A DNA stretch of 33,673 nucleotides from an uncultured Chlorobiaceae bacterium (GTDB lineage Bacteria; Bacteroidota; Chlorobiia; Chlorobiales; Chlorobiaceae), in NCBI GenBank assembly GCA_903908555.1, contig CAIVSG010000056.1:1-33673 (forward strand). The letters run 5' to 3'. A model generated the notes under the pieces. The model was not told the origin of the DNA. It was given only the letters and a program-made list of their open reading frames with translations, and did no database searches. The translations under genes were made by a program, and so were the position numbers. Below, piece by piece: positions 8,954-18,189 of this stretch. Numbering within the stretch: position 1 is the first letter of the stretch; each line of letters begins with the position of its first letter.

Positions 8954-9282
8954 AGTAACCAGTAAGCAGTAGGCAGTAAGCAGTAGGCAGTAAGCAGTAG
9001 GCAGTAAGCAGTAGGCAGTAAGCAGTAGGCAGTAAGCAGTAGGCAGTAAGCAGTAGGCAGTTGGCAAAACTCAGCACTTTCTTTCTCAGCCCTCAGCCCT
9101 CAGCCCTTTCTTTCTTCGCTTCCGCTCAGCACTCAGCACTCAGCACTCAGCACTCAGCACTTTTTTTCTTGCCAACTGCCAACTGCCAACTGCCCACTGC
9201 CAACTGCCAACTGCCAACTGCCAACTGCCAACTGCCAACTGCCAACTGCCAACTGCCAACTGCCAACTGCCAACTGCCAACT
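8954..9282. repeat. symmetrical heptanucleotide array, 16 plus 16 units
   Basis: The left block 8954-9065 is exactly 16 contiguous heptamers: AGTAACC, then AGTAAGC alternating with AGTAGGC seven times, then AGTTGGC. The middle 9066-9170 contains CAGCCCT and CAGCACT units and TTTCTTTC. The right block 9171-9282 is exactly 16 heptamers of GCCAACT with one GCCCACT. AGTTGGC is the reverse complement of GCCAACT, and the other left units differ from it by one or two bases, so two 112-bp arms could pair across a 105-bp loop. A 79-codon frame across it is only repeat translation. Confidence 0.93.
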
Positions 9283-9296
9283 ATTAAGATAATCTC

Positions 9297-10481
9297 ATGA
9301 TTACTGACATTAGTAGTTATTACATCCCCTTCATCGCCACTGCCATAATCTCCCTACTGTTAGTCTTAACGAAAGGCTTTCACGGCAAGCACACCTGCGA
9401 CCCAACCGTCGGCATACAAAAGTTTCACGCATGCCACACCCCTCGTATAGGCGGCATCGCAATCTTTTGTGGATTAATAATAGCATGTTTTCTCCCCACA
9501 ACACCTGATACCAAACTCCTCAAACTGATGCTCATTGCCAGTTTGCCAGCCTTTGCCGCAGGTGTTATTGAAGACCTCACAAAAAAAGTAGGAGTCAAGA
9601 CGCGCCTCATAGCAACGATGTTTAGTGGCGCTATAGCCTGGTGGCTCACTGGCTACACAATTAACCATATCGATATTCAAGGCATCGATAGTTTGCTCTC
9701 ATATCTACCAATCTCCATAGCAGTTACTGTTTTTGCAGTTGCAGGGATATCAAATGCGGCAAACATTATAGATGGTTTTAACGGTCTCAGCTCTGGAACC
9801 ATGATAATCAGCTTTTCAGCCATTGCGCTCATTGCATGGCAAGTCGGCGACACCAACCTGATGCATATATGCTTACTGTTGACCACAGTTACCGCCGGGT
9901 TTTTCATTATTAACTTCCCACTGGGCAAAATATTTTTGGGCGACAGCGGAGCCTATCTCCTCGGCTTCATGCTGGCATGGGTAGCAGTCATGCTCCCTAT
10001 GCGCAACCCCACAGTTTCACCATGGGCATCGTTACTGATATGCAGCTATCCTTTTATAGAAACCACATACAGCATGGGTCGTCGCCTCATACACAAATCA
10101 TGCACCAGCCAAGCCGATATAGCACACCTGCATAGCCTCATAAAAATCAATGCAATCAACAGACACTTTCCTGATGTGCCAAAACATTTACGCAACAGCA
10201 TGGTCTCCCCATTTTGTTGGTTATTAGTCATAATTACAGCTTCCATATCAGTTGCATACTACCAACAAACCACACTACTCATAGTAGCCTCAATCGGTAT
10301 TTTCGCACTCTACACCATCAGCTACAAAATTATCACAAGACTCGCCCCCTCACTGGAACAAACTCCAAGTGAGCAAAAAATCTATCAACCAACACCAAAA
10401 GAAACTATCAGCCTAGAGTACCGATCCCCAAGAAAAGAAATAATCGAAGAATCCCTGATAACCGAAGACTCTATTAATTAG
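9297..10481 (+). CDS. polyprenyl-phosphate sugar-1-phosphate transferase (WecA/MraY family)
   Basis: 394-residue multi-spanning protein that by family transfers a sugar-1-phosphate from a UDP-sugar to undecaprenyl phosphate, the first step of repeat-unit assembly. Visible motifs: PRIGGIAIF, the GVIEDLTKK acidic motif (ED in place of the common DD), [12 protein letters not shown] (about 156-167), [12 protein letters not shown] (about 213-224) and the cytoplasmic DIAHLHSLI (about 274), corresponding to the HLHH loop of WecA/TagO. The hydrophilic C-terminal tail of about 50 residues is extra. The start ATG is 14 bp after the repeat array and has no clear ribosome-binding site. The substrate (GlcNAc or another N-acetyl sugar) cannot be read from the sequence. 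Confidence 0.9.
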   Translation: MITDISSYYIPFIATAIISLLLVLTKGFHGKHTCDPTVGIQKFHACHTPRIGGIAIFCGLIIACFLPTTPDTKLLKLMLIASLPAFAAGVIEDLTKKVGVKTRLIATMFSGAIAWWLTGYTINHIDIQGIDSLLSYLPISIAVTVFAVAGISNAANIIDGFNGLSSGTMIISFSAIALIAWQVGDTNLMHICLLLTTVTAGFFIINFPLGKIFLGDSGAYLLGFMLAWVAVMLPMRNPTVSPWASLLICSYPFIETTYSMGRRLIHKSCTSQADIAHLHSLIKINAINRHFPDVPKHLRNSMVSPFCWLLVIITASISVAYYQQTTLLIVASIGIFALYTISYKIITRLAPSLEQTPSEQKIYQPTPKETISLEYRSPRKEIIEESLITEDSIN

Positions 10482-10869
10482 CAACTTCAGGGTTTTCTTT
10501 CCCTTGTTTTACCTTGCCAACTGCCAACTGCCAACTGCCAACTGCCAACTGCCAACTATTGTTCTTCACTCGGCCCTCAGCCCTCAGCACTTTCTTTCTC
10601 GGCCCTATCTGGACGACTGTTATAAGTCTCTGGCTTAAAATTTATTTACACATCAATAATACGCTTCTTTTGCGGAGTATCCAAAAAGAAAGTGGTGGTA
10701 GGTAATAAAAAGTAAGTAGTCAATAGATACTATTCACCGCCAACTGCAACTTATTTTCATTGCCAACAGCCAACAGCAAACTATTTTGATTTCACTCAGC
10801 ACTCAGCACTCAGCACTCAGCACTCAGCACTCAGAACTCATCACTCGTACTTCAGGACTTTCTTGCAAA
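10482..10869. repeat. repeat-bearing spacer before the ugd relic
   Basis: 388 bp without a gene. GCCAACT heptamers occupy about 10515-10557, with CAGCCCT/CAGCACT and TTTCTTTC following. A unique stretch (about 10600-10705) contains only a weak reading frame. Looser repeats (GCCAACA, then five CAGCACT units at about 10797-10832) follow. No promoter or RNA gene is evident. Confidence 0.75.
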
Positions 10870-11057
10870 ATGAAAGTAGCCATCCTCGCCATTGGCCTAG
10901 GTACATGCATCCCATAATGACCGAGTGGCTTGTTTTCCGCAGTCCTGATTTTGACATGATTAAATGGGATCTCAGCCATCCGGTTATCTTTGACGGTAGA
11001 AATATTTACAGCTCCGAATTTATGGAGCAGTTCGGATTTACCTATTACTCCATAGGC
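10870..11057 (+). pseudogene. UDP-glucose/GDP-mannose 6-dehydrogenase relic (ugd family)
   Basis: Only the two ends of the gene survive. At 10870 an ATG begins [15 protein letters not shown] and stops, echoing the N-terminal NAD-binding start of the family. From 10917, in another frame, the sequence reads [30 protein letters not shown] and FGFTYYSIG, which is the classic C-terminus ([21 protein letters not shown]). The whole middle of about 350 codons, including the catalytic cysteine, is gone. It lies just before the flippase and one gene before UDP-glucuronate decarboxylase, whose substrate this enzyme would have made. Confidence 0.85.
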
Positions 11058-11156
11058 TGCCACTCCAACAGGAGTGGCTTAACTTTACAATCTTTTCTTT
11101 AGAGGAACTTCGGTTTAACCAGACTCTACTGTAAAACTTAAAGAAGCTGTAATTTA

Positions 11157-12491
11157 ATGACCACTTTTTCAGGTCCGATCTGGCTTCGATATATCCCTGC
11201 TAATATCCGTCGTCGCATCGAAGGGAGAACAAACCTTCACTCTATCATTCATAACACTGGATGGTTACTTGCAGATAAAGCACTGCGTCTTGGAATGGGT
11301 CTTCTTGTTGGCGCATGGGTTGCACGCTACCTTGGTCCTTCGCAATTCGGTGAACTTGCCTACGTCATGGCATTTGTTGCTTTTTTTCAGACAATAAGCC
11401 TTCTCGGTCTTGATGGAATTGCTATCCGTGATATTGCTCGCGAAAAAAATGCATCACCTGCAATTTTAGGTACTGTATTATGGCTCCGGTTGACCACGGG
11501 ATTTATATGCTGGTTTGTGGCTGTAGCAGGGATGGCTATGTTCAGGCCAGGGGATACCCATACTCTCATATTAACTGCGATTATATCCGGTTCGCTTATA
11601 TTTCAAGCGGCTGATACTATTGATCTTTGGTTCCAGAGCCAGACACAAAGCAAACTTACGGTTTTTTCAAAGACTATTTCATATATCATAGCAAGTGGAC
11701 TAAAAGTATGGTTAATAGTAGTCAAGGCTCCGTTAATTTTATTTGCAGCGGTAAGCCTTGCTGAGTTGGCACTTTCAGCTATAGCACTTATGGTTGCCTA
11801 TCGTCAATTTCCAGCCCCATTTCGTTGGGCATGGGATGTTGTATGGGCAAAAAAACTCTTACGAGAATCCTGGCCATATATTTTATCAAGTCTGGCAATC
11901 ATAGTCTATATGCGTATTGATCAGATTATGCTTCGCGAAATGATAGGGGTGCGTGAATTGGGTGTGTTTTCTGCAGCATTACCCTTGTCATCGACTTGGT
12001 ATTTTATACCGATGATGATTTCACAAAGCATTGGCCCTACAGTAGCGCGAAAAAAAATTAGTGATCCAGTTGGCTATGAAAGGTCCATTACCCAGCTGTT
12101 TAGTCTGATGTGGTGGACAATGTTGCCTCTTAGTGTTGGAATTGCCCTTTTTTCTCAGCCCATTGTAGCATTACTCTATGGTTCTGCTTATAAAGCGAGT
12201 GCACATGTTCTGGCTATTCATGTTTTTGCAAATATTCCTGTTGCATTAGGTATTGCTCAAGGAATTTGGATTATAAATGAACAAAAAAACATATTATCAC
12301 TCTCTAAAACAGTTATTGGTGCAATTTCAAATGTATTGCTGAACCTTTTCCTAATTCCAAAGTATGGTGCCTTAGGTGCTGCATCAGCAACAGTAATTGC
12401 ACAATTGATCTCAGCCGTATTATCTAATATTTTTCTTGCTCCTGCAATCTTTAAGAAACAGATAGTAAGTATTTCTGGGTGGAGAAATTAA
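11157..12491 (+). CDS. Wzx-type lipid-linked oligosaccharide flippase
   Basis: 444 residues with about a dozen membrane helices. The N-terminal part ([40 protein letters not shown]) is characteristic of the RfbX/Wzx polysaccharide flippase family (MOP superfamily), as is [20 protein letters not shown] in the middle. By family it moves undecaprenyl-linked repeat units across the inner membrane for the Wzy polymerase. It is preceded by the ugd relic, and its 3' end is 31 bp before the UXS start. Length is normal and it looks intact. Confidence 0.92.
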   Translation: MTTFSGPIWLRYIPANIRRRIEGRTNLHSIIHNTGWLLADKALRLGMGLLVGAWVARYLGPSQFGELAYVMAFVAFFQTISLLGLDGIAIRDIAREKNASPAILGTVLWLRLTTGFICWFVAVAGMAMFRPGDTHTLILTAIISGSLIFQAADTIDLWFQSQTQSKLTVFSKTISYIIASGLKVWLIVVKAPLILFAAVSLAELALSAIALMVAYRQFPAPFRWAWDVVWAKKLLRESWPYILSSLAIIVYMRIDQIMLREMIGVRELGVFSAALPLSSTWYFIPMMISQSIGPTVARKKISDPVGYERSITQLFSLMWWTMLPLSVGIALFSQPIVALLYGSAYKASAHVLAIHVFANIPVALGIAQGIWIINEQKNILSLSKTVIGAISNVLLNLFLIPKYGALGAASATVIAQLISAVLSNIFLAPAIFKKQIVSISGWRN

Positions 12492-12522
12492 TTTGTTTTT
12501 GAAAAAAAAAGATGAATTATTT

Positions 12523-13464
12523 ATGAAAAAAATCCTCATAACCGGTGGAGCTGGCTTTCTCGGCTCCCACCTTTGTGAACGCTTGTTAACCGAAGGCAAT
12601 GAAGTAATTTGTGTAGACAATTTCTTCACCGGAAGCAAAAGAAACATTGCTCATCTTCTCGGTAATCCTTATTTCGAGGTAATCCGCCACGATGTCACTT
12701 TTCCGCTCTATCTTGAGGTAGATCAAATATATAACCTTGCCTGCCCAGCTAGCCCCATTCACTATCAGCACGATCCAGTGCAGACCACAAAAACCAGTGT
12801 GCACGGTGCAATCAATATGCTTGGCTTAGCAAAACGAGTAAAAGCACGGATTCTTCAAGCCTCAACAAGTGAGGTCTACGGTGACCCCGAAGTCCATCCT
12901 CAGCAAGAATCATATTGGGGGAGGGTTAACCCCATAGGAATACGAAGCTGTTATGACGAAGGAAAGCGATGTGCCGAGACACTCTTTTTCGACTATCACC
13001 GCCAGAACAATCTTGATATCAAGGTAGTCCGCATCTTCAATACCTATGGGCCGCGCATGCATCCAAACGACGGCAGAGTAGTCAGCAATTTTATTGTTCA
13101 GGCCCTCAAGGGTGAAGATATCACTATCTATGGGGAAGGTAATCAAACACGCAGTTTTTGCTACGTTGACGACCTTATAGAAGCCATGGTAAGGATGATG
13201 GCAACTCCAACGGGTTTTACTGGCCCCGTCAACATCGGCAACCCGGTTGAATTCACGATGCTTGAACTTGCTGAAAAAGTTATTACCCTTACAGGTAGTT
13301 CATCGAAGCTTGTTTATTTTCCACTTCCCTCAGACGATCCAAGGCAGCGTAAGCCAGATATCTCATTGGCGCAAAATGCACTCAATTGGCAACCGAAGGT
13401 GACTTTGGAAGAGGGGCTTAAGAGTGCCATCGCCTATTTCAGTAAACTGTTACAGGAAAACTAA
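12523..13464 (+). CDS. uxs: UDP-glucuronate decarboxylase (UDP-xylose synthase)
   Basis: 313 residues from the ATG at 12523; the frame opens at a TTG ten codons earlier, but [20 protein letters not shown] is the normal family start. SDR signature GGAGFLG (8-14), [41 protein letters not shown] and the catalytic YDEGK (Y144, K148) followed by [10 protein letters not shown] are nearly diagnostic of UXS. It converts UDP-glucuronate to UDP-xylose with CO2 release. The usual upstream partner ugd is only a relic here, so UDP-glucuronate must come from elsewhere in the genome, or the enzyme is idle. It is followed after 6 bp by a glycosyltransferase. Confidence 0.93.
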   Translation: MKKILITGGAGFLGSHLCERLLTEGNEVICVDNFFTGSKRNIAHLLGNPYFEVIRHDVTFPLYLEVDQIYNLACPASPIHYQHDPVQTTKTSVHGAINMLGLAKRVKARILQASTSEVYGDPEVHPQQESYWGRVNPIGIRSCYDEGKRCAETLFFDYHRQNNLDIKVVRIFNTYGPRMHPNDGRVVSNFIVQALKGEDITIYGEGNQTRSFCYVDDLIEAMVRMMATPTGFTGPVNIGNPVEFTMLELAEKVITLTGSSSKLVYFPLPSDDPRQRKPDISLAQNALNWQPKVTLEEGLKSAIAYFSKLLQEN

Positions 13465-13470
13465 ACAAAA

Positions 13471-14451
13471 ATGCGAAGTCCAGTATTATTTCTTGTTTTT
13501 AATAGACCCGATACCACCCGACAAGTATTCGAAGCTATCCGAGCTGCTAAACCCTCTAAACTTTACGTTGCTGCAGATGGACCAAGGCTCAATCGCGAAG
13601 GTGAACGAGAGCGGTGCGAAGAAGTCCGCCGAATTGTAACAGCTGTTGATTGGCCCTGTGAGCTGAAAACACTGTTTCGTGATAAGAATTTTGGCTGCAA
13701 AATGGGAGTATCTGGTGGTATCAACTGGTTCTTTGAAAACGAAGAAGAAGGCCTCATCCTGGAAGACGATGTGGTACCCATGACAAGCTTTTTTCAATAC
13801 TGTGATGAATTGTTGGAACGCTATCGATATGACGAAAGAGTTGGAGTAATCAGTGGATGCAACTTGATCTCTAAACGTTATACACCTACAGAAAGCTATT
13901 TTTTTTCCAGATATAACCATGTATGGGGCTGGGCCAGTTGGCGCCGAGCATGGCAACACTATGATGTCACTATGCAGTCCTGGCCACAATGGCGTGATAA
14001 TGGGGGACTGAAAATAATCTCGGATGGTAGTAAGTTATTTGAATCACAATGGCGTAATACTTTTGATAATGTCTTTAATGGCGAAATTGATACTTGGGAT
14101 TACCAATGGTTGTTCGCCTGCTGGTACCATGGATTGATTACTGCACTACCATTCCATAACCAAACACAAAACATTGGTTGCGGTGCAGATTCCACTCATA
14201 CAACAGGTGATACACCTGACTACATAAAGGAATCCATTCCAGAGATATTAAAGTTCCCCTTACGTCATCCCCAAACAATTGAGCGCTCAGTGGAAGCGGA
14301 TGCATTGATTGATAGGTTGGTTTTTGGTATCACTCCATTTAATTCAATAAAACAGAAAATTGGTCAAATCCCAGTGTTCGGTGAAATATTGAAACAAATC
14401 AAAAAGGTTTTCATTAATGCTGGACTCAAATTGGCAGCCGAAAGACGATAA
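13471..14451 (+). CDS. HlpA-like glycosyltransferase, GT-A fold
   Basis: 326 residues. The start MRSPVLFLVFNRPDTT, the strand KLYVAADGPR and the acidic metal motif LILEDDVVP (E98-D99-D100) belong to the nucleotide-diphospho-sugar transferase group often annotated as hemolytic protein HlpA-like or glycosyltransferase family 2-like. The C-terminal half contains HVWGWASWRRAW and DTWDYQWLFACW, typical of this group. It likely adds one sugar of the repeat unit at the inner face of the membrane; donor and acceptor are unknown. It sits 6 bp after uxs, so co-expression is likely. A short decayed copy of its WPQWR-to-KLFES region lies at 15694. Confidence 0.78.
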   Translation: MRSPVLFLVFNRPDTTRQVFEAIRAAKPSKLYVAADGPRLNREGERERCEEVRRIVTAVDWPCELKTLFRDKNFGCKMGVSGGINWFFENEEEGLILEDDVVPMTSFFQYCDELLERYRYDERVGVISGCNLISKRYTPTESYFFSRYNHVWGWASWRRAWQHYDVTMQSWPQWRDNGGLKIISDGSKLFESQWRNTFDNVFNGEIDTWDYQWLFACWYHGLITALPFHNQTQNIGCGADSTHTTGDTPDYIKESIPEILKFPLRHPQTIERSVEADALIDRLVFGITPFNSIKQKIGQIPVFGEILKQIKKVFINAGLKLAAERR

Positions 14452-14585
14452 CTTTGAAATGTTGGGTTACTCCTCATTGTTAGAACAAAATTTTCTCTTT
14501 AATTAACTTGCCTTCTAATAACGTTAACCTCCAAGAACCTTACCACTGGATACGGTAAAATTGATTTGTATAAAAAAATTTTGAT

Positions 14586-15560
14586 ATGAATATAATTATT
14601 GCGTTGAAAGAAAAAATCAAGAGTGCTTTATTCAGTGCGTTTGTGCCCATATATCAATTGGGGGAGAAGCAATTGGTTTGTCAGGCATTGGTTGCCGCTA
14701 AAGTAAATAGATCTAATCAAGGTTTTTCTGGCTTGTATGAAGCGGAGTTTTGTGCCTTTTCCCAATGGGGTGAAGATGGTATTATTGATTGGTTGGTTGA
14801 ACGGCTGCCAAGCATACCGCATTCTTTTGTAGAGTTTGGTGTTGAGAATTATCAAGAATCTAATACAAGATTGTTATTGAAATTACGCAACTGGCGAGGA
14901 CTGGTGATAGATGGTTCTGAAAAGCATATACAGAATATCAAGAAACAGGATATTTATTGGCGATATGGACTTACTGCAAAGAGAGCATTTATCGATCGAG
15001 AGAATATCAATGTTTTGTTGGCAGAGGGTGGAATGCAGGGTGATATTGGCCTATTGAGCATTGATATTGATGGAAATGATTATTGGATTTGGGAGGCCAT
15101 TGATTCTATCAATCCTGCTATCGTTGTTTGTGAATACAATGCTGTTCTGGGTGATCGATATGAATTTACTGTTCCTTATAAAGCGGATTTTCTGCGTTCT
15201 CAGGCTCATTATTCGAATTTGTATTTTGGTGCTTCACTTCGTGCTCTTGTCTCCCTTGGTAAAAAGAAGGGGTATACGTTTGTCGGAACAAATTCAACAG
15301 GCTGCAATGCGTTCTTTGTTCGTGATGATCGTGCCAAATCTATTTTGGATGCATTAGGCGCTGTATGGGCTTTTCCGTCAGTAATCAGAGAGGCCCGGAG
15401 TAATAATGGAAAGTTGTGTTTTGTAAATGGAAAAGATCGAGCTAATATGATTAATCAATGTCCTGTTTTTGATCTCGAACGAGATAAAAATACGACTTTA
15501 GAAAAATGTCTTGACATGTATTCGCCCGAGTGGGAATTATCAAAGAAGGTGAAATTCTGA
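14586..15560 (+). CDS. FkbM-like putative methyltransferase
   Basis: 324 residues. After an N-terminal segment of about 55 residues come FSQWGEDGIIDWLVERL, FVEFGVENYQESNTRLLL (a glycine-containing strand in the place of SAM motif I), GLVIDGSEKHI, and LLSIDIDGNDYWIWEAI followed by VVCEYNAVLG. This is the layout of FkbM-type methyltransferase-fold proteins common in polysaccharide loci. The ring-binding residues cannot be confirmed by eye, so catalysis is uncertain. The ATG at 14586 follows an AT-rich 134-bp spacer. It may methylate a sugar of the repeat unit; that is inference. Confidence 0.55.
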   Translation: MNIIIALKEKIKSALFSAFVPIYQLGEKQLVCQALVAAKVNRSNQGFSGLYEAEFCAFSQWGEDGIIDWLVERLPSIPHSFVEFGVENYQESNTRLLLKLRNWRGLVIDGSEKHIQNIKKQDIYWRYGLTAKRAFIDRENINVLLAEGGMQGDIGLLSIDIDGNDYWIWEAIDSINPAIVVCEYNAVLGDRYEFTVPYKADFLRSQAHYSNLYFGASLRALVSLGKKKGYTFVGTNSTGCNAFFVRDDRAKSILDALGAVWAFPSVIREARSNNGKLCFVNGKDRANMINQCPVFDLERDKNTTLEKCLDMYSPEWELSKKVKF

Positions 15561-15693
15561 AAATTACCCACTTGTTCTGTTGTTTGATTGATAATAGAAG
15601 CAAAACGTCTAGGATCATTGATGCACTTGGCCAGCATGGTGATCAGGCCCTGTTTAGATTATTTCACTCAATACCAACACACCAGCATCACTA

Positions 15694-15745
15694 TCCTGGC
15701 CACAATGGCGTTAATGGGGGGCTGAAAACCCACTAAATTCTTCGA
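15694..15745 (+). pseudogene. fragment of an HlpA-like glycosyltransferase gene
   Basis: The DNA TCCTGGCCACAATGGCG followed by TAATGGGGG and CTGAAAA matches 13979-14012 in the intact gene apart from a 2-bp deletion and one substitution. A few codons later AAATTCTTCGAATAG parallels AAGTTATTTGAATCA (KFFE-stop against KLFES). No longer frame is maintained. The rest of the 15561-15849 spacer shows no recognisable gene. Confidence 0.55.
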
Positions 15746-15849
15746 ATAGCCTTTAAAATTAACAAAGTATTTGCCAGTTATTTTAAATTTCAAACTAAAA
15801 TCAAAAACTTGGCAGGATCATCTTTTAATGGTTAAATGAAATATATAAA

Positions 15850-16959
15850 TTGCGCATAGCCTTCGATTCTCAAACCTTTTGTAACCAATCCTACGGTGGT
15901 ATTTCACGCTACTTTGTTCGATTGGTGGAACAACTTATTTCGCGGAATCAAAACGTTGGGATTTTTGCGCCTCTTCATCGGAATCACTATTTGAAGGAGT
16001 TGCCAACCAGTGTAGTACATGGTTATGGGTTGAATAGTTATCTACCAAAGAGTAGTCGATTGATCTTGCCACTGAATCAGTTGGTGTCCAAAATTGCAAT
16101 TAAGTTATGGACCCCTGATGTAGTACATGAAACCTATTATTCAAGATTAAATTCTTCCCCAAAGAGATGCCCTACGGTGATTACAGTTTATGATATGATC
16201 CATGAGCTGTTTAATGATAAGTTCTCTCCCCGTGACCGAACCTCACAATTGAAACGCATTGCTATTGAACGAGCTGATCATGTTATCTGTATCTCTGAGA
16301 GTACTCGAAAGGATTTAATACGCCTTTTTTATACGGATGAAAAAAAAGTCACGGTTGTCCATCTTGGGTTTGAAAAGTTTTCAGTTGATAAGCAGAGTGG
16401 GGAATCTCCTGCTACTAAAAGTCCCTATCTGCTTTATGTTGGTGATCGTGGTATATATAAAAATTTTAATAATTTTTTGCGTGCAGTTGCATTATCAAAA
16501 AGGCTGCAAAAAGATTTTGATATTCTCACATTTGGCGGTGGTAGGCTCACTCGATTGGAAGTGACTCTTCTTTCGGAGTTAGGCTTTAAGCCAGAGCAAG
16601 TTAAGCAACTTGGTGGTGATGATAAACTTCTTAGTCAGCTTTATGGAGGCGCAGCGGCTTTTGTTTATCCCTCTTTGTATGAAGGCTTTGGACTTCCTCC
16701 CCTAGAGGCGATGGCTCACAACTGTCCCGTTATTAGCAGCAAAACAAGTTCGATGCCAGAAGTTATTGGAGATGCAGCCGAATTTTTTAACCCTGCAGCA
16801 ATTGACGATATCGCAGACGCTATTGAACGGGTAGTTTATGTACCCAGCAGAAGCAGTGAACTTGTAATGCTCGGGCAAAAGCGTCTTAATAAATTTTCGT
16901 GGGGGCGTTGCGCTGAAGAGACTCTTGCTATTTATGGTAAATTGTCGAATAGTAAATGA
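15850..16959 (+). CDS. glycosyltransferase family 4 (GT-B fold), intact copy
   Basis: 369 residues with a TTG start. MRIAFDSQTF with GGISRYF corresponds exactly to the GTG-started paralogue at 19056, and no in-frame ATG lies nearby. Family marks: YGGISRYFVRL, VHETYYS, TVITVYDMIHELF, RADHVICISESTRKDL, LYVGDRG and the C-terminal donor-site motif EGFGLPPLEAMA (E278 and E286). It retains the nucleotide-sugar to build the repeat unit; the sugar is not predictable. Its stop overlaps the next gene by 4 bp. The second half of the gene is nearly identical in DNA to the broken copy at 19056-20167 while the first half is clearly diverged, which suggests gene conversion. Confidence 0.88.
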   Translation: MRIAFDSQTFCNQSYGGISRYFVRLVEQLISRNQNVGIFAPLHRNHYLKELPTSVVHGYGLNSYLPKSSRLILPLNQLVSKIAIKLWTPDVVHETYYSRLNSSPKRCPTVITVYDMIHELFNDKFSPRDRTSQLKRIAIERADHVICISESTRKDLIRLFYTDEKKVTVVHLGFEKFSVDKQSGESPATKSPYLLYVGDRGIYKNFNNFLRAVALSKRLQKDFDILTFGGGRLTRLEVTLLSELGFKPEQVKQLGGDDKLLSQLYGGAAAFVYPSLYEGFGLPPLEAMAHNCPVISSKTSSMPEVIGDAAEFFNPAAIDDIADAIERVVYVPSRSSELVMLGQKRLNKFSWGRCAEETLAIYGKLSNSK

Positions 16960-17924
16960 ATAACACCGCTTTGATTTGCGGGATAAGCGGGCAGGACGGC
17001 TCATGGCTTGCCCAGTTATTGCTTAAGAAAGGGTACGAAGTGTGGGGCACATCTCGTGATGCCCAAGGTAATGGTTTCACTAATCTCGTTCGATTGAGAA
17101 TTTGTGATCGAGTAAAATTGCTCTCAATGGTTCCAGAAGACTTTCGAAGTGTCTTTATGGCAATCAAGAAGAGCAAGCCCTCTGAAGTTTATTTTTTAGC
17201 AGGTCAGTCATCGGTCGGACTCTCTTTCGAGCAACCTGCTGAGACAATGCAAAGTATTTCTTTAGGTACACTGAATATTCTTGAAGCTTGCAGAATGGTA
17301 GACTTCCCAGTAAAACTTTACCATGCTGGTTCCAGTGAATGTTTTGGTGATACAGGTGGAATGGCCGCTAATGAAAAAACGCATTTTCATCCTCGTAGTC
17401 CCTATGCTGTTGCAAAAGCCTCAGCATTTTGGCTTGTAGATAACTATCGTGAGGCTTATGGTTTGTTTACCTGTAGTGGAATACTTTTCAATCATGAATC
17501 ACCATTACGCCCTGAACGATTTGTAACTCAGAAAATTATTAGTACCGTCCGCCGCATTGCCAATGGCTCTAACGAAAAGCTACAACTTGGCAGACTTGAT
17601 ATCGCTCGTGACTGGGGATGGGCTCCAGAGTATGTGGAAGCAATGTGGTTGATGTTGCAGCAGGACATCCCTGATGATTATGTTATTGCCACAGGCCAAA
17701 CTAATACGCTTGAATCATTTGTTTCGGCTGCATTTGCATCATATAATCTTGACTGGCGAGAGTATGTCGAACAAAATCCTGAATATTTTCGCCCAACAGA
17801 TTTATTGATAAGTCGGGCTGATACTGGGAAGGCAAAAGCCAAACTTGGTTGGCATGCCTGTTTGGGGCTTAATGAAGTTATTGCAGGGATGATTTGTGAG
17901 GATCTTCGCGGAAGTGCGCTTTAG
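16956..17924 (+). CDS. GDP-mannose 4,6-dehydratase-like SDR
   Basis: 322 residues; coupled by an ATGA overlap to the glycosyltransferase. The GMD-type nucleotide motif ICGISGQDGSWLAQLL, the catalytic region AGSSECFGD (S126-S127-E128) with SPYAVAK (Y150, K154), and GILFNHESPLRPERFVTQKI place it in the GMD/RMD branch. It is shorter and more divergent than classical GMD (about 345-370 residues). A true gmd begins at 33343, so this one may act on another GDP-sugar. GDP-heptose is an attractive candidate because the operon at 25610-29114 makes it and GMD-like enzymes make GDP-6-deoxy-heptose in other bacteria. That assignment is inference. Confidence 0.82.
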   Translation: MNNTALICGISGQDGSWLAQLLLKKGYEVWGTSRDAQGNGFTNLVRLRICDRVKLLSMVPEDFRSVFMAIKKSKPSEVYFLAGQSSVGLSFEQPAETMQSISLGTLNILEACRMVDFPVKLYHAGSSECFGDTGGMAANEKTHFHPRSPYAVAKASAFWLVDNYREAYGLFTCSGILFNHESPLRPERFVTQKIISTVRRIANGSNEKLQLGRLDIARDWGWAPEYVEAMWLMLQQDIPDDYVIATGQTNTLESFVSAAFASYNLDWREYVEQNPEYFRPTDLLISRADTGKAKAKLGWHACLGLNEVIAGMICEDLRGSAL

Positions 17925-18189
17925 ATAAGCACTGCAAGACGGTAGCCTCGATCATCTTTTTGGTACTGAACATTCCGGGGGAAAGTGTGCCAGGTAGTCC
18001 GCAGTAAAGTCTACCACCTTTATAGGCCGAGATAACTTAGTTTAAACACCGTCTTAATTCTCACCTATCGGCTATTATTTAACATCCCGTCTCTATTTTT
18101 GTACCGGCAGACAAAGTACCAGAGGTGAGAGGTATTTTTTTTTGCTTTTTCCCGAAATTAATAGAAAATCGGCAGTAAAAGACTGGCAG
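17925..18189. other. spacer without recognisable gene
   Basis: 265 bp between the GMD-like gene and the acyltransferase relic. No frame with family features is seen and no heptamer repeats are present. It may be decayed DNA, given the broken genes that follow. Confidence 0.5.

Noticed and set aside
8954-9282. CRISPR array
   Set aside because: Units are 7 bp, contiguous and without unique spacers, and no cas genes are present.
9061-9300. 79-codon open frame across the repeat array
   Set aside because: It only translates 7-bp repeats (a 7-residue cycle); the same holds for frames at 6732-7037, 7636-7836 and 10514-10705.
13486-13989. 167-codon frame on the minus strand
   Set aside because: It is antisense to a well-supported glycosyltransferase and has no family features; other long minus-strand frames (425-814, 4997-5446, 8294-8671) are also shadows.
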